A stretch of 64,000 nucleotides of DNA from Hyphomonas chukchiensis (GTDB taxonomy: Bacteria; Pseudomonadota; Alphaproteobacteria; Caulobacterales; Hyphomonadaceae): assembly GCF_000682695.1 (NCBI RefSeq), contig NZ_AWFG01000001.1, forward strand, positions 62,001 to 126,000. The letters are read 5' to 3'. The position numbers and the translations under genes are program-made. This document shows positions 35,690-44,076 of this stretch, one piece after another. The notes under the pieces were generated by a model that saw only the letters and a list, made by a program, of their open reading frames with translations, ran no database searches and was not told the DNA's origin. Positions within the stretch are counted from its first letter, which is position 1. Each line of letters begins with the position of its first letter.

Positions 35690-37246
35690 ATGAGCGTCGC
35701 GCGCAACACTCTCGTGCAATCGTCCCTGACGCTGGCCAGCCGCGTGCTGGGCATGGTGCGCGATATCCTTCTGGTGGCGACGATCGGCGCCGGGCCTGTC
35801 GGCGATGCCTGGGCGACGGCGCAGCAATTCCCGAACCTGTTCCGCCGCATCTTTGCCGAGGGGGCTTTTGCGTCCGCTTTCGTGCCGACCTATGCGCGCA
35901 CGCTGGAGGCCGAGGGGCCTGAAGCGGCCCGCGCCGTGGCGCAGGAGGCGATGCGCGTTCTGTTTGCGGCGACGGCGGCCCTCACCATCCTGGCGCAGAT
36001 ATTCATGCCCTGGGTGCTGCTGCTGATCCATGGCGGACAGGCCGACGACCCGGAACACTATAATCTGGCCGTACTGCTGACGCGGGTGACGATGCCCTAC
36101 CTGACCTTCATGGCACTGGCGGCGCTCTTGTCAGGTGTGCTGAACTCATCGGAGCGGTTCATCCTGTCGGCTGGCGTGCCGACCCTATTGAACCTCTGCC
36201 TGATCCCGGCGGCGCTGATCAGCGATGACCCGGTAACCACGGCCAAGGCCGCCTCCATTGCGTATTTTATCGCAGGCGTGTTGCAGGCAGGTGCCCTTTG
36301 GTGGGGCGTCAGCCGCCAGAAAGTGCATCTCAGCCTGCTCGGCCTGCCGCGCCTGACCCCGGCGGTGAAGAAGGTGATGATGCTGGCCCTTCCCGGCACG
36401 TTTGCGGCCAGCGGCACGCAGATCAACATCATTGTCAGCCAGTCGCTCGCGAGTTTCGAAGTGGGCGCCAAGAGCTGGCTCTATGCGGCTGACAGGCTCT
36501 ACCAGCTGCCGCTCGGCCTTGTCGGCGTGGCCGTGGGCGTCGCGATCCTGCCGCGCCTGTCGCGGGCCGCGCGGGCGCTGGACGATGATTCCAGCCGGGC
36601 GACGATGGACGAGGGCATCGGGCTTGCCATGGCGCTGACCCTGCCGGCGGCGGCTTCGCTGCTGATTGCGCCGGTCTTCCTGATCGATGCCTTCTTTGCA
36701 CGCGGCGAGTTTACCACGTTCGATGCGCTGCAATCAGGCAATGCCCTGTTCCATTTCGCCTGGGGCGTTCCCGCCTTTGTGCTGATCAAGGTGCTCGCGC
36801 CGGCCTTCTTTGCCCGCGAGGACACGAAAACGCCGATGCGCTATGCACTCGTCTCCGTCTTCATCAATACGGTGCTGGGCGCGGGCCTGTTCTTCTGGAT
36901 GAAGGCCAACGGCATGCAGGGCTTTGTCGGCCTCGCGATTGCGACCAGTGTGGCTGCTTGGGTCAATGTCACCCTCCTCTGGACGACGCTGGTGCGGCGC
37001 GACTGGTACAGGCCGGGACCGAAACTGGCCTCCGGCGTGATAAGGGCGCTGCTCGCCACGGCGGCCATGGCTGCGGTCGTCCTCTACCTGCTACGCATCC
37101 TGCCGAGCGTGGAGACGCATCTCTATGGCAGCAAGGCGCTTTCGGCCGGTGTGATCGTGCTGGCAGGCGGCGTGACCTATGCCGTGGCGGCCCTGATCAC
37201 GGGCGCCGTACGGATCAGCGACATCCGCCGCACTATGCGACGTTGA
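35690..37246 (+). CDS. murJ: Lipid II flippase MurJ
   Basis: A 518-residue polytopic membrane protein of the MviN/MurJ group that moves lipid II to the periplasmic face for peptidoglycan synthesis. About 14 TM helices are visible; family text includes LASRVLGMVRDILLVATIGA, AQQFPNLFRRIFAEGAFASA, and LPAAASLLIAP with FFARGEFT. It stands 22 nt after glnD, with an AAGGGAAA before the ATG, and 24 nt before trpS, so the three genes are probably one transcript. Confidence 0.96.
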   Translation: MSVARNTLVQSSLTLASRVLGMVRDILLVATIGAGPVGDAWATAQQFPNLFRRIFAEGAFASAFVPTYARTLEAEGPEAARAVAQEAMRVLFAATAALTILAQIFMPWVLLLIHGGQADDPEHYNLAVLLTRVTMPYLTFMALAALLSGVLNSSERFILSAGVPTLLNLCLIPAALISDDPVTTAKAASIAYFIAGVLQAGALWWGVSRQKVHLSLLGLPRLTPAVKKVMMLALPGTFAASGTQINIIVSQSLASFEVGAKSWLYAADRLYQLPLGLVGVAVGVAILPRLSRAARALDDDSSRATMDEGIGLAMALTLPAAASLLIAPVFLIDAFFARGEFTTFDALQSGNALFHFAWGVPAFVLIKVLAPAFFAREDTKTPMRYALVSVFINTVLGAGLFFWMKANGMQGFVGLAIATSVAAWVNVTLLWTTLVRRDWYRPGPKLASGVIRALLATAAMAAVVLYLLRILPSVETHLYGSKALSAGVIVLAGGVTYAVAALITGAVRISDIRRTMRR

Positions 37247-37270
37247 TCAAACGCGCTATTGGCCCTGCCC

Positions 37271-38308
37271 ATGACTGATACGACCCCTGCCTATACCGGC
37301 CCCGAGCGCGTTTTCTCCGGCATCCAGCCCACGGGAAACCTGCACCTTGGCAACTATCTCGGCGCGCTGAAAAAGTTCGTCGATCTTCAGGAAGCGGGCC
37401 ACGACTGCATCTTTTCGGTCGTGAACATGCATGCGATCACCCTGCCCGTGGGCCGCGAGGCGCTGCTGGACCAGACGCGCCAGATTGCGGCCGCCTTCCT
37501 TGCGTGCGGTATCGATCCCGACAAATCGATCATTTTCGCGCAATCGGCTGTGCCCGCGCATGCGGAACTCGCCTGGGTGTTCAATTGCGTCGCCCGCATG
37601 GGCTGGGTCGAGCGGATGACGCAGTTCAAGGACAAGGCCGGCAAGGATTCCGAGCGGGCCTCTGTAGGCCTGTTCACCTATCCCGTGCTGCAGGCCGCCG
37701 ATATCCTCGCCTACAAGGCGACACATGTGCCCGTCGGCGAGGACCAGAAACAGCACCTTGAGCTCAGCCGCGACATCGCCGACCGGTTCAACCGCGAATA
37801 TGACGCGCCGGGCTTCTTCCCCCTTCCCGAGCCCATGATCAAGGGCCCCGGTGCGCGGATCATGAGCCTGAAGGACGGCACGAAGAAGATGTCCAAGTCC
37901 GACCCGTCGGACCTGTCGCGCATCAACCTTGTCGATACGTCCGACGAGATCTCCAAGAAGATCAAGAAGGCCAAGACCGACCTAGAGGGCGACATGCCGA
38001 GCGAGGTCGAGGGCCTGAAGGGGCGGCCGGAAGTCGAAAACCTGGTCGGCATCTATAGTGCGCTGTCGGGCGAGAGCGTCGAGGCCGTGCTGCGCCAGTT
38101 CGGCGGACAAGGCTTTGGCGTGTTCAAGCCTGCGCTGGCGGATGTGACGGTGGCGCACCTCGCGCCGATCACCGCGCGCTATCGCGAAATCCTTGCGGAT
38201 CCGGCGGGCATCGACCGCGCGCTGGCCAAGGGCGCCGAGAAGGCACGTGCGATTGCTGCGCCGATCATGGACGAAGTGCGGGATATCATCGGTTTCTGGC
38301 GCGGCTAG
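37271..38308 (+). CDS. trpS: Tryptophanyl-tRNA synthetase
   Basis: TrpS charges tRNA-Trp. The 345-residue class I enzyme has the HIGH-like motif in [17 protein letters not shown] near residue 20-30 and KMSKSDPSD near 207-215, and [18 protein letters not shown] text ([17 protein letters not shown]) in the Trp-binding region. ATG 37271 is chosen over a TTG four codons earlier. Confidence 0.97.
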   Translation: MTDTTPAYTGPERVFSGIQPTGNLHLGNYLGALKKFVDLQEAGHDCIFSVVNMHAITLPVGREALLDQTRQIAAAFLACGIDPDKSIIFAQSAVPAHAELAWVFNCVARMGWVERMTQFKDKAGKDSERASVGLFTYPVLQAADILAYKATHVPVGEDQKQHLELSRDIADRFNREYDAPGFFPLPEPMIKGPGARIMSLKDGTKKMSKSDPSDLSRINLVDTSDEISKKIKKAKTDLEGDMPSEVEGLKGRPEVENLVGIYSALSGESVEAVLRQFGGQGFGVFKPALADVTVAHLAPITARYREILADPAGIDRALAKGAEKARAIAAPIMDEVRDIIGFWRG

Positions 38309-38395
38309 TGCCTCCCTGCGGCGGCATGCACCCTTCCCCTACTGTCGCATCAGGCCTAGCGTTAAACCAGAATAATTCCCCCGGAAGGATATCTC

Positions 38396-38854
38396 ATGAA
38401 ACGCCTCTCCCTCGCCGCGACGCTGATTGGTTTTGGCCTGCTGGCTGCCTGCTCAAGCCCCGTGCCTGAAGGCGAAAGCGCGCTTGAAGTGTCAGACGCC
38501 TATATCGTCATGCCGGCCGGCGGACAGGGTATTGCTAGCGGCGGCATGGTGGTGAAGGTGCGCGGCGCCGACGAGATGCTGGTCGGGGCGACCACCGATG
38601 CGGCCGACAGTGTCGAGATCCATACCATGTCCATGGAGGATGGGGTTATGCGGATGCGTCAGGTGGAATCGCTGCCTGTCACCGAGAAAGAGCCCCTCGT
38701 GCTGAAGCGCGGCGGCAACCACCTCATGTTCTTCGGCTTCGACAAAAGTCTCGCCGTGGGCGATTCGGCCGACGTGGTGCTGACCTTCAGCAATGGTCAG
38801 GGCAAAGAACAAATGCTGGTCACAACGGCCCAAATCATTGGCCAGGCAGACTGA
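38396..38854 (+). CDS. PCu(A)C-type copper chaperone lipoprotein
   Basis: A 152-residue periplasmic lipoprotein (lipobox LLAACS) of the PCu(A)C group, which delivers Cu(I) to cytochrome oxidase. The copper-binding residues are visible: EIHTMSMEDGVMRMRQV (H, M, M) and GGNHLMFFGF (H, M). SD AAGGA lies just before the ATG. A terminator overlaps its stop codon. No oxidase genes are within the window. Confidence 0.9.
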   Translation: MKRLSLAATLIGFGLLAACSSPVPEGESALEVSDAYIVMPAGGQGIASGGMVVKVRGADEMLVGATTDAADSVEIHTMSMEDGVMRMRQVESLPVTEKEPLVLKRGGNHLMFFGFDKSLAVGDSADVVLTFSNGQGKEQMLVTTAQIIGQAD

Positions 38855-38867
38855 CTGCCATTTTTTT
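38845..38867 (+). terminator. Intrinsic terminator overlapping the copper chaperone stop
   Basis: GGCAG (38845-38849), loop ACTGA, CTGCC (38855-38859), then A and seven T's (38861-38867). The stop codon TGA is in the loop. Confidence 0.8.
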
Positions 38868-38881
38868 GAGCAATCGCTGAG

Positions 38882-38912
38882 CAAAAAAACCAAAGCACAC
38901 CAAGGGCTTTGG
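38882..38912 (-). terminator. Minus-strand terminator-like hairpin
   Basis: CCAAAGC (38890-38896) pairs with GCTTTGG (38906-38912) and on the minus strand is followed by seven T's. No minus-strand gene ends here, so it may block antisense reading toward the copper chaperone gene. Confidence 0.4.
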
Positions 38913-38949
38913 CAACTGACTTGCAATCAAAATTGCGGGTTGCCTAGAT

Positions 38950-38981
38950 TTAACTGTTAAGGGACTGTTAATAGGCTTTAA
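38950..38981 (+). promoter_or_regulatory. CtrA-type half-site cluster
   Basis: Four TTAA half sites at 38950, 38957, 38968 and 38978. The second and third form an exact TTAA-N7-TTAA (38957-38971), 62 nt before the ATG of the next gene. Confidence 0.6.
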
Positions 38982-39032
38982 TTGCCCGCATAGTGTCGTA
39001 GGGGCAACAGTTTCAGCGTTTGGATGTAGAGT

Positions 39033-40091
39033 ATGGCATTTGATAGTCGCCTGCCAGCGGCCTACCAGGAGGAAGGGCCCGTCGTGACCCGGATCGGTAC
39101 CGACCATCTCGTGACTTTCGACTATGCCGAACCCAGTCCGATCATGTTGTTCTTCCAGCGCTGGTGGCGCCGCTCCATCCTGATGCTGAAGGTCGGTACG
39201 GTTGTTGGCGCCGTGCTCGCCTATCCGGTCATGACCGTGATGTCGCACAAGATCGACGACAGCGACGTGGTTCTTTCGTCAACGCAGGCCTGGTCCTCGC
39301 CGGAAGCCGGCGTTGCCATCAACAAGATTGCCCGCGAACTGGAAGGCACCGGCTGGGCCGGCGACCGCGCCAGCTGGCACCCGCAGGCCCGGCTCACCGC
39401 GATGCCCGCCTGGCAGAAGGCCACCGCTGATGCGCTGGCCGAACATGCAAGGCTGCTGGCCGTGATGAGCCCGGTCAATGGTGAGCCGGACGCTGATCTC
39501 ACCGCTGCGGCCCGCCTGCTGCACGGCATGCCGGGTGACGACATGCGCCCCCGCCTGACGTCGGCTGCCGAGGCGCTGAACCGTTTTGACACACGCTCTG
39601 CCCGGGGCCTCGCCACCCAGCCCGACAGGATGGAGCTGCTCAAGGCCGAATCCCGCCTCTTTGCTGGCTGGGCCGAGACCGACCTCGCCGACCTTTCCGC
39701 CCAGATCAACGCGGAGACGGTCGAATGGCCAGCCAGCCGCCAGGACATCATTGCCTTCTATGGCGCCAAGGCCCGCGCGCATGTCGCCCGCGAAATGCTG
39801 CTGGCCTCTGAGCGCGCCGATCCCCGCTTCAGCCGCATGCCCGATGTGCAGGCAGCCATGACGAAGGCCAAGGAGGCCTGGGGCCACGCAGCGCACATGA
39901 AACCGCTGATCGTTTCCAACCAGCCCGGCGACGGCATGCTGATGGCCAATCACCTGGCCGGCATGGGATTCTACCTGTCCGAAGCCAAGGCTGCCACACT
40001 GGAACTGGCTAATGCGGTTGAGGCCCTGCCGGCAGAAGACGTCGAATCCGTCGCCTCGCTGGACGCTGGCCTGGGCGTTGCGGCCCCCTGA
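39033..40091 (+). CDS. Conserved-type inner-membrane protein of unknown function
   Basis: A 352-residue protein with one TM near the N terminus (SILMLKVGTVVGAVLAYPVM, about residues 48-67) and a large soluble, helix-rich domain facing the periplasm. No catalytic motif was found. The layout of a single TM plus repeated W/L-rich helices recalls DUF2333-type proteins, but this is a weak recall. It follows an exact CtrA-type box, so it may be a cell-cycle-regulated envelope protein. Base composition matches its neighbours. Confidence 0.75.
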   Translation: MAFDSRLPAAYQEEGPVVTRIGTDHLVTFDYAEPSPIMLFFQRWWRRSILMLKVGTVVGAVLAYPVMTVMSHKIDDSDVVLSSTQAWSSPEAGVAINKIARELEGTGWAGDRASWHPQARLTAMPAWQKATADALAEHARLLAVMSPVNGEPDADLTAAARLLHGMPGDDMRPRLTSAAEALNRFDTRSARGLATQPDRMELLKAESRLFAGWAETDLADLSAQINAETVEWPASRQDIIAFYGAKARAHVAREMLLASERADPRFSRMPDVQAAMTKAKEAWGHAAHMKPLIVSNQPGDGMLMANHLAGMGFYLSEAKAATLELANAVEALPAEDVESVASLDAGLGVAAP

Positions 40092-40171
40092 ACGCGGCTT
40101 TCCCCTTGAACACATAGCATCGTCGGGCCATCTGGACCCTTAGATAGCCATGTGAGAGGGGCCTGAAGCCC

Positions 40172-40753
40172 ATGTTCATCCAGACCGAGCCGACCCCGAA
40201 CCCGGATACCGTAAAATTCCTGCCCGGATTGCCCGTTGCGGGCGATCTCGGCCCGTTCGACTTCCCTGATATCGGCAGCGCCCGCATGAGCCTGCTCGCG
40301 CGCGCCCTCTTCCAGGTGGACGGCGTTGACCGCGTGTTCCTCGGCAGCGATTTCGTGTCGATCAACAAGGACCCGGATCGCGACTGGAAACACGTCAAAC
40401 CGATGGTGCTGGCCGCGATCATGGACCATTTCATGGCCGGCCTGCCCGTTGTCGAGGATGGCGCTATTGCCTCTGGCGGGGAGACCGGTGATGACACGGT
40501 CTACGAAGGCGAAGCGGCTGAAATCGTTGAAGAGATCAAGGAATTGATCGAGACGCGCGTGCGCCCGGCCGTTGCCCAGGATGGCGGCGATATTATCTTC
40601 CACCGCTTCGAACCGGAGACAGGCATTGTGCACCTGTCGATGCGCGGCGCCTGTGCCGGGTGTCCCTCCTCGACAATGACGCTGAAGCAGGGCATCGAAA
40701 ACATGCTCAAGACCTATGTGCCGGAAGTCACAGCCGTCGAAGCCGTCCTTTAG
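40172..40753 (+). CDS. NifU-family iron-sulfur scaffold (Nfu)
   Basis: A 193-residue Nfu protein that carries Fe-S clusters to target enzymes. It has the N-terminal Nfu domain (FIQTEPTPNPDTVKFLPG) and the C-terminal NifU domain with the cluster-binding CAGCPSSTMTLKQGIENML (CxxC). This arrangement is typical for alphaproteobacteria and mitochondria. It stands 33 nt before the nitroreductase-type gene. Confidence 0.95.
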   Translation: MFIQTEPTPNPDTVKFLPGLPVAGDLGPFDFPDIGSARMSLLARALFQVDGVDRVFLGSDFVSINKDPDRDWKHVKPMVLAAIMDHFMAGLPVVEDGAIASGGETGDDTVYEGEAAEIVEEIKELIETRVRPAVAQDGGDIIFHRFEPETGIVHLSMRGACAGCPSSTMTLKQGIENMLKTYVPEVTAVEAVL

Positions 40754-40786
40754 GACACTTACAACACGATAGAAGGACACCTCGCC

Positions 40787-41386
40787 ATGGCTCACCCGGT
40801 CAACGACCACGCCCTTGACGTCATCTTCCGCGATGCACGCAGCCAGAACGGCTTTCTCGACAAGTCGGTGCCCGAAGTGCTCGTCCGTGCCGTTTATGAC
40901 CTCGCCAAAATGGGCCCGACCAGCGCGAATTGCTGCCCGGCCCGCTTTCTCTGGATCACCAGCGACGAGGCCAAGGCCCGCCTGAAGCCTCACATGAGCG
41001 GCAACAATACCGATAAGACGATGGGCGCGCCCTATGTCTGCATCATCGCCTACGACCTGAAATTCCAGGAAAAAATTCCGAAACTCTTCCCGCATGCCCC
41101 CGAAGCAAAAGACTGGTTCAATTCCAATCGCGACGAGACCGCCTTCCGCAATGGCACGCTGCAGGGCGCCTATCTGATGATTGCGGCCCGCGCGCTCGGC
41201 CTCGATTGCGGCCCGATGTCCGGGTTTGATGCCGATGGCGTCAACAAGGAATTCTTCGAGAGCCAAGACGGCGAGATGCAGCATTGGCGCGCCAATTTCA
41301 TCTGCAATATCGGCCATGGGGACAAATCCAAGCTGTTCGACCGCAGCCCGCGTCTCGACTTTGAAGAAGCCTGCCGGGTTCTCTGA
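40787..41386 (+). CDS. Nitroreductase-family protein, malonic semialdehyde reductase (RutE)-like
   Basis: A 199-residue FMN-binding nitroreductase-fold protein. The start (DVIFRDARSQNGFLDKSV) and KMGPTSANCCPARFLWI match the RutE/HadB subgroup, which reduces malonic semialdehyde. The other rut genes are not in this window, so the pyrimidine role is not supported by context; a general NAD(P)H reductase is the alternative. Confidence 0.85.
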   Translation: MAHPVNDHALDVIFRDARSQNGFLDKSVPEVLVRAVYDLAKMGPTSANCCPARFLWITSDEAKARLKPHMSGNNTDKTMGAPYVCIIAYDLKFQEKIPKLFPHAPEAKDWFNSNRDETAFRNGTLQGAYLMIAARALGLDCGPMSGFDADGVNKEFFESQDGEMQHWRANFICNIGHGDKSKLFDRSPRLDFEEACRVL

Positions 41387-41398
41387 TCCCGCACAAAA

Positions 41399-42043
41399 AT
41401 GCTGGTTCTCGCTCTCAATACCGCCTCTGCCGCTCTCGAAGCGGCACTGGTGCGCGACGGTGATATTCTCGCCGACGCGCGCGAGGACATGGCGCGTGGC
41501 CAGGACAGGCAACTGCCGGGCTTCGTGGAGCGCCTGCTGGCGGAAGCGGGCGTGACGCTGCAGGACGTTGATCGCATCGCCGTGGTGACCGGTCCGGGCA
41601 GCTTCACAGGCATCCGCATCGGCGTCGCCTATGCCCGCGGCCTGGCGCTGGTAACCGGCGCACCCTGCATTGGCGTGACCAGCCTTGAAGCGGCCATTCC
41701 GGCCGGCATGGAAGGCAACACGCTCGGCGCGCTGCAGGCACAGAAACGCCCACCGGACCAGACATGGTGGGTGCAGGGCCTTGAGGGCGATGAGGGCATA
41801 TCGACGCCCGTGGAAGTGAGCCTTGATGCGCTGAAGGCCATGCTGGAGGGTTTCCTGGTGCCGATCTTCATGGATGGCGCCGAGGCGCTTGGCAGGCTGG
41901 CAGACGGCCTCGACATACGGCCGATGCGGCCCTCCGCGATTACCGCCGCGCTGAAGGCGCCCGCCTTTGACGCTGGCAGCCATCCCCCTGCCCCCGTCTA
42001 TGCCCGCGAGCCGGACGCGACCCTGCCGGGACAAAAGTCATGA
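41399..42043 (+). CDS. tsaB: tRNA threonylcarbamoyladenosine biosynthesis protein TsaB
   Basis: TsaB is the non-catalytic partner of TsaD in t6A37 tRNA modification. The 214-residue protein has the ASKHA fold start MLVLALNTASAALEAALV and the family segment VVTGPGSFTGIRIGVAYARG. It overlaps rimI (ATGA), the frequent tsaB-rimI pairing. The C-terminal half is divergent from E. coli, as is common. Confidence 0.93.
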   Translation: MLVLALNTASAALEAALVRDGDILADAREDMARGQDRQLPGFVERLLAEAGVTLQDVDRIAVVTGPGSFTGIRIGVAYARGLALVTGAPCIGVTSLEAAIPAGMEGNTLGALQAQKRPPDQTWWVQGLEGDEGISTPVEVSLDALKAMLEGFLVPIFMDGAEALGRLADGLDIRPMRPSAITAALKAPAFDAGSHPPAPVYAREPDATLPGQKS

Positions 42044-42495
42044 CCCAGCCCGTCGTGGTGCTCCGTCCCGACGACGCCGGACGGGTCGCCATGCTGCACG
42101 GGACCGGCTTTGCCGATCCGTGGAGCCCCGCAGCCTTTCGCGACCTCCTGTCGGAGAGCACAACGCTGGGACTTGGCGCAGAACGCTCTGGCACGCTTGC
42201 CGGCTTTGTGCTCGTGCAGACTATCCTGGACGAAGCTGACATCCTGACAATTGCCACGGCGCCAGACTTCAAGCGCATGGGGATCGCCGCCCACTTGCTG
42301 AAAAGCCTGATGTCGCGGCTGGGCGAGCGCGGCATTTCCCGCATCATGCTGGACGTGGCAGAGGACAACCTGCCAGCCCGGAGCCTCTATGAAGGGCTCG
42401 GCTTCAGCGAGGACGGCCGCCGCCCCGGCTATTACACGACCGGACGTGATATTCCGGTCGCTGCCGTGCTCATGTCGCGGTCGCTCGCGTTATGA
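42040..42495 (+). CDS. rimI: Ribosomal protein S18 alanine N-acetyltransferase
   Basis: A 151-residue GNAT enzyme; RimI acetylates the N terminus of S18. The acetyl-CoA loop is in FKRMGIAAHLLKSLM and the conserved Glu/Asn pattern in LDVAEDNLPARSLYEGLGF. Its start overlaps the tsaB stop (ATGA), supporting the symbol. fur begins 46 nt after it. Confidence 0.92.
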   Translation: MTQPVVVLRPDDAGRVAMLHGTGFADPWSPAAFRDLLSESTTLGLGAERSGTLAGFVLVQTILDEADILTIATAPDFKRMGIAAHLLKSLMSRLGERGISRIMLDVAEDNLPARSLYEGLGFSEDGRRPGYYTTGRDIPVAAVLMSRSLAL

Positions 42496-42541
42496 GCGCT
42501 ACCATCTGGACTTCCCGCGCCACTGGGGGCAGATAAGTGAA

Positions 42542-42955
42542 ATGGACAGACTAGAAAAACTCTGCGCTGAAAAAGGCCTCCGCATGACGGAGCCGCGACG
42601 CGTTATCGCGCGCATCCTGTCGATGTCGGATGACCATCCCGATGCCGAAGAGCTGCACCGCCGCGCCAACACGATGGATTCCTCGATTTCACTGGCGACT
42701 GTCTATCGCACCGTGAAGCTCTTCGAGGACGCAGGCATCATCGAGCGCCATGATTTCCGCGACGGGCGCGCCCGCTACGAGGAAGTGCCCGACGAGCACC
42801 ATGACCACCTGATCGACATCAAGACGGGCGGCGTCGTGGAATTTCATTCCGAAGAGATTGAAGCCCTGCAGATCGAGATCGCACGCAAGCTCGGCTACAA
42901 GCTGGTCGATCACCGTCTGGAGCTTTACGGGATACCGCTCAAGGACGGCGAGTAG
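42542..42955 (+). CDS. fur: Fur-family iron regulator
   Basis: A 137-residue Fur protein: winged helix with SISLATVYRTVKLFEDAGI (about 48-66), and the metal-binding EHHDHLID (85-92) and HRLELYG. It has no CxxC pairs for structural zinc: the usual cysteine region is IDIKTGGVVEFH. This is the alphaproteobacterial Fur type, which may answer to iron or manganese. ATG 42542 gives the family start MDRLEKLCAEKGLRMT. Confidence 0.93.
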   Translation: MDRLEKLCAEKGLRMTEPRRVIARILSMSDDHPDAEELHRRANTMDSSISLATVYRTVKLFEDAGIIERHDFRDGRARYEEVPDEHHDHLIDIKTGGVVEFHSEEIEALQIEIARKLGYKLVDHRLELYGIPLKDGE

Positions 42956-42960
42956 GCCGA

Positions 42961-42986
42961 CCGCCTCCCCCGCCGGGGAGAGGCGG
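42961..42986. terminator. GC-rich hairpin between fur and the nitronate monooxygenase gene
   Basis: CCGCCTCCCC (42961-42970) pairs with GGGGAGAGGCGG (42975-42986) with one bulge. No U-tract on either side; it sits between two convergent stops and may be factor-assisted. Confidence 0.45.
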
Positions 42987-42999
42987 CGCAGCAGTAAAA

Positions 43000-43977
43000 C
43001 TAGTTCTTGAGGAAGCCGCTGAGGCGCTTGTTGATGATCTCTTCGGCCTCGGCCATGATCCGGTCGATCAGTTCCTTACAGGTCGGGATATCGTGGATGA
43101 GGCCGGCGACCATGCCGCAGCTCCATGCGCCGGCGTCCATTTCGCCATCCATCATGATGCGCGGATAGACGCCTGCCACTTCCTCGGCAATGTCCTTGAA
43201 CTCGAGCTTCGAGCCGAGTTCCTTTTCCTTCACCAGCAGGCGTTCCACGGCGGCATTGGTCAGCACGCGTTCGGTATTGCGCAGCGGGCGCATGACGAGG
43301 CGCGTGTCCAGTTCGCTGGCCGCGACGATGGCGTCCTTAACGTTCTGGTGCACGGGGGCTTCCTTGGTGGCGATGAAGCGCGTGCCCATGTTCATGCCTT
43401 CGGCGCCCATGGCGAGCGAGGCAACGAGGCTGCGCCCGTCAGCCTGACCGCCCGAGGCGACGAACGGGATATCCAACTCGTCAGCCGCGCGTGGCAGAAG
43501 GATCATGTTCGGGATGTCATCTTCGCCCGGGTGGCCACCGCACTCGAAGCCATCAACGCTGACTGCGTCACAACCGATCGACTGGGCTTTGAGCGCGTGG
43601 CGCACGGCGGTACATTTGTGGATGACCTTGATACCGTGTTCCTTGAGGATCGGCAGGACCTGCACGGGATTGTTCCCGGCGGTCTCGACGGCCTTCACGC
43701 CGCCATCGATGATGGCTTTCACATAGCCCGGATAGTCCGGTGCGTTGACGACCGGCAGGAAGGTGAGGTTTACACCGATTGGCTTGTCCGTCATGTCGCG
43801 GCAGCGGGCAATCTCGTTGGCAAGATCTGCCGGGGTACGCTGCGTGAGCGCCGTGATGATGCCGAGACCGCCAGCGTTTGATACCGCCGCCGCCATTTCG
43901 GCAAAGCCGACAAAGTGCATGCCGCCCTGGATGATCGGGTGCTCGATGCCGAACATTTCGGTGATACGGGTTTTCAT
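43000..43977 (-). CDS. Nitronate monooxygenase-family FMN protein
   Basis: A 325-residue TIM-barrel flavoprotein of the 2-nitropropane dioxygenase / FabK group: GIEHPIIQGGMHFVG, NAGGLGIITALTQR, DAVSVDGFECGGHPGEDDIP and GEGMNMGTRFIATKEA-like text. It may oxidise nitronates or reduce enoyl chains; the sequence cannot decide. ATG 43977 is chosen because the frame upstream adds an arginine-rich leader with no family similarity. Confidence 0.9.
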   Translation of the reverse strand: MKTRITEMFGIEHPIIQGGMHFVGFAEMAAAVSNAGGLGIITALTQRTPADLANEIARCRDMTDKPIGVNLTFLPVVNAPDYPGYVKAIIDGGVKAVETAGNNPVQVLPILKEHGIKVIHKCTAVRHALKAQSIGCDAVSVDGFECGGHPGEDDIPNMILLPRAADELDIPFVASGGQADGRSLVASLAMGAEGMNMGTRFIATKEAPVHQNVKDAIVAASELDTRLVMRPLRNTERVLTNAAVERLLVKEKELGSKLEFKDIAEEVAGVYPRIMMDGEMDAGAWSCGMVAGLIHDIPTCKELIDRIMAEAEEIINKRLSGFLKN

Positions 43978-43998
43978 GGGTCGCCTCCAAATACGATT

Positions 43999-44028
43999 TT
44001 GCGCCATCCTTGAACAAGGACGGCGCAA
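43999..44028. terminator. Hairpin in the helicase / nitronate monooxygenase gap
   Basis: TTGCGCC-A-TCCTTG pairs with CAAGGA-C-GGCGCAA over a 2-nt AA loop (43999-44028), 13 bp with one mismatch. It has no U-tract on either strand; it may form the 3' end of the helicase transcript. Confidence 0.4.
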
Positions 44029-44076
44029 GTCGCAAGGCTTACGATGGGTAAAGGGCGGCTGCCCCTCGCCCCTTCC

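Noticed and set aside
39971..42034. A minus-strand frame of 687 codons opposite nfu, the nitroreductase gene and tsaB.
   Set aside because: It spans three recognised genes and their gaps on the other strand and has no family motif.
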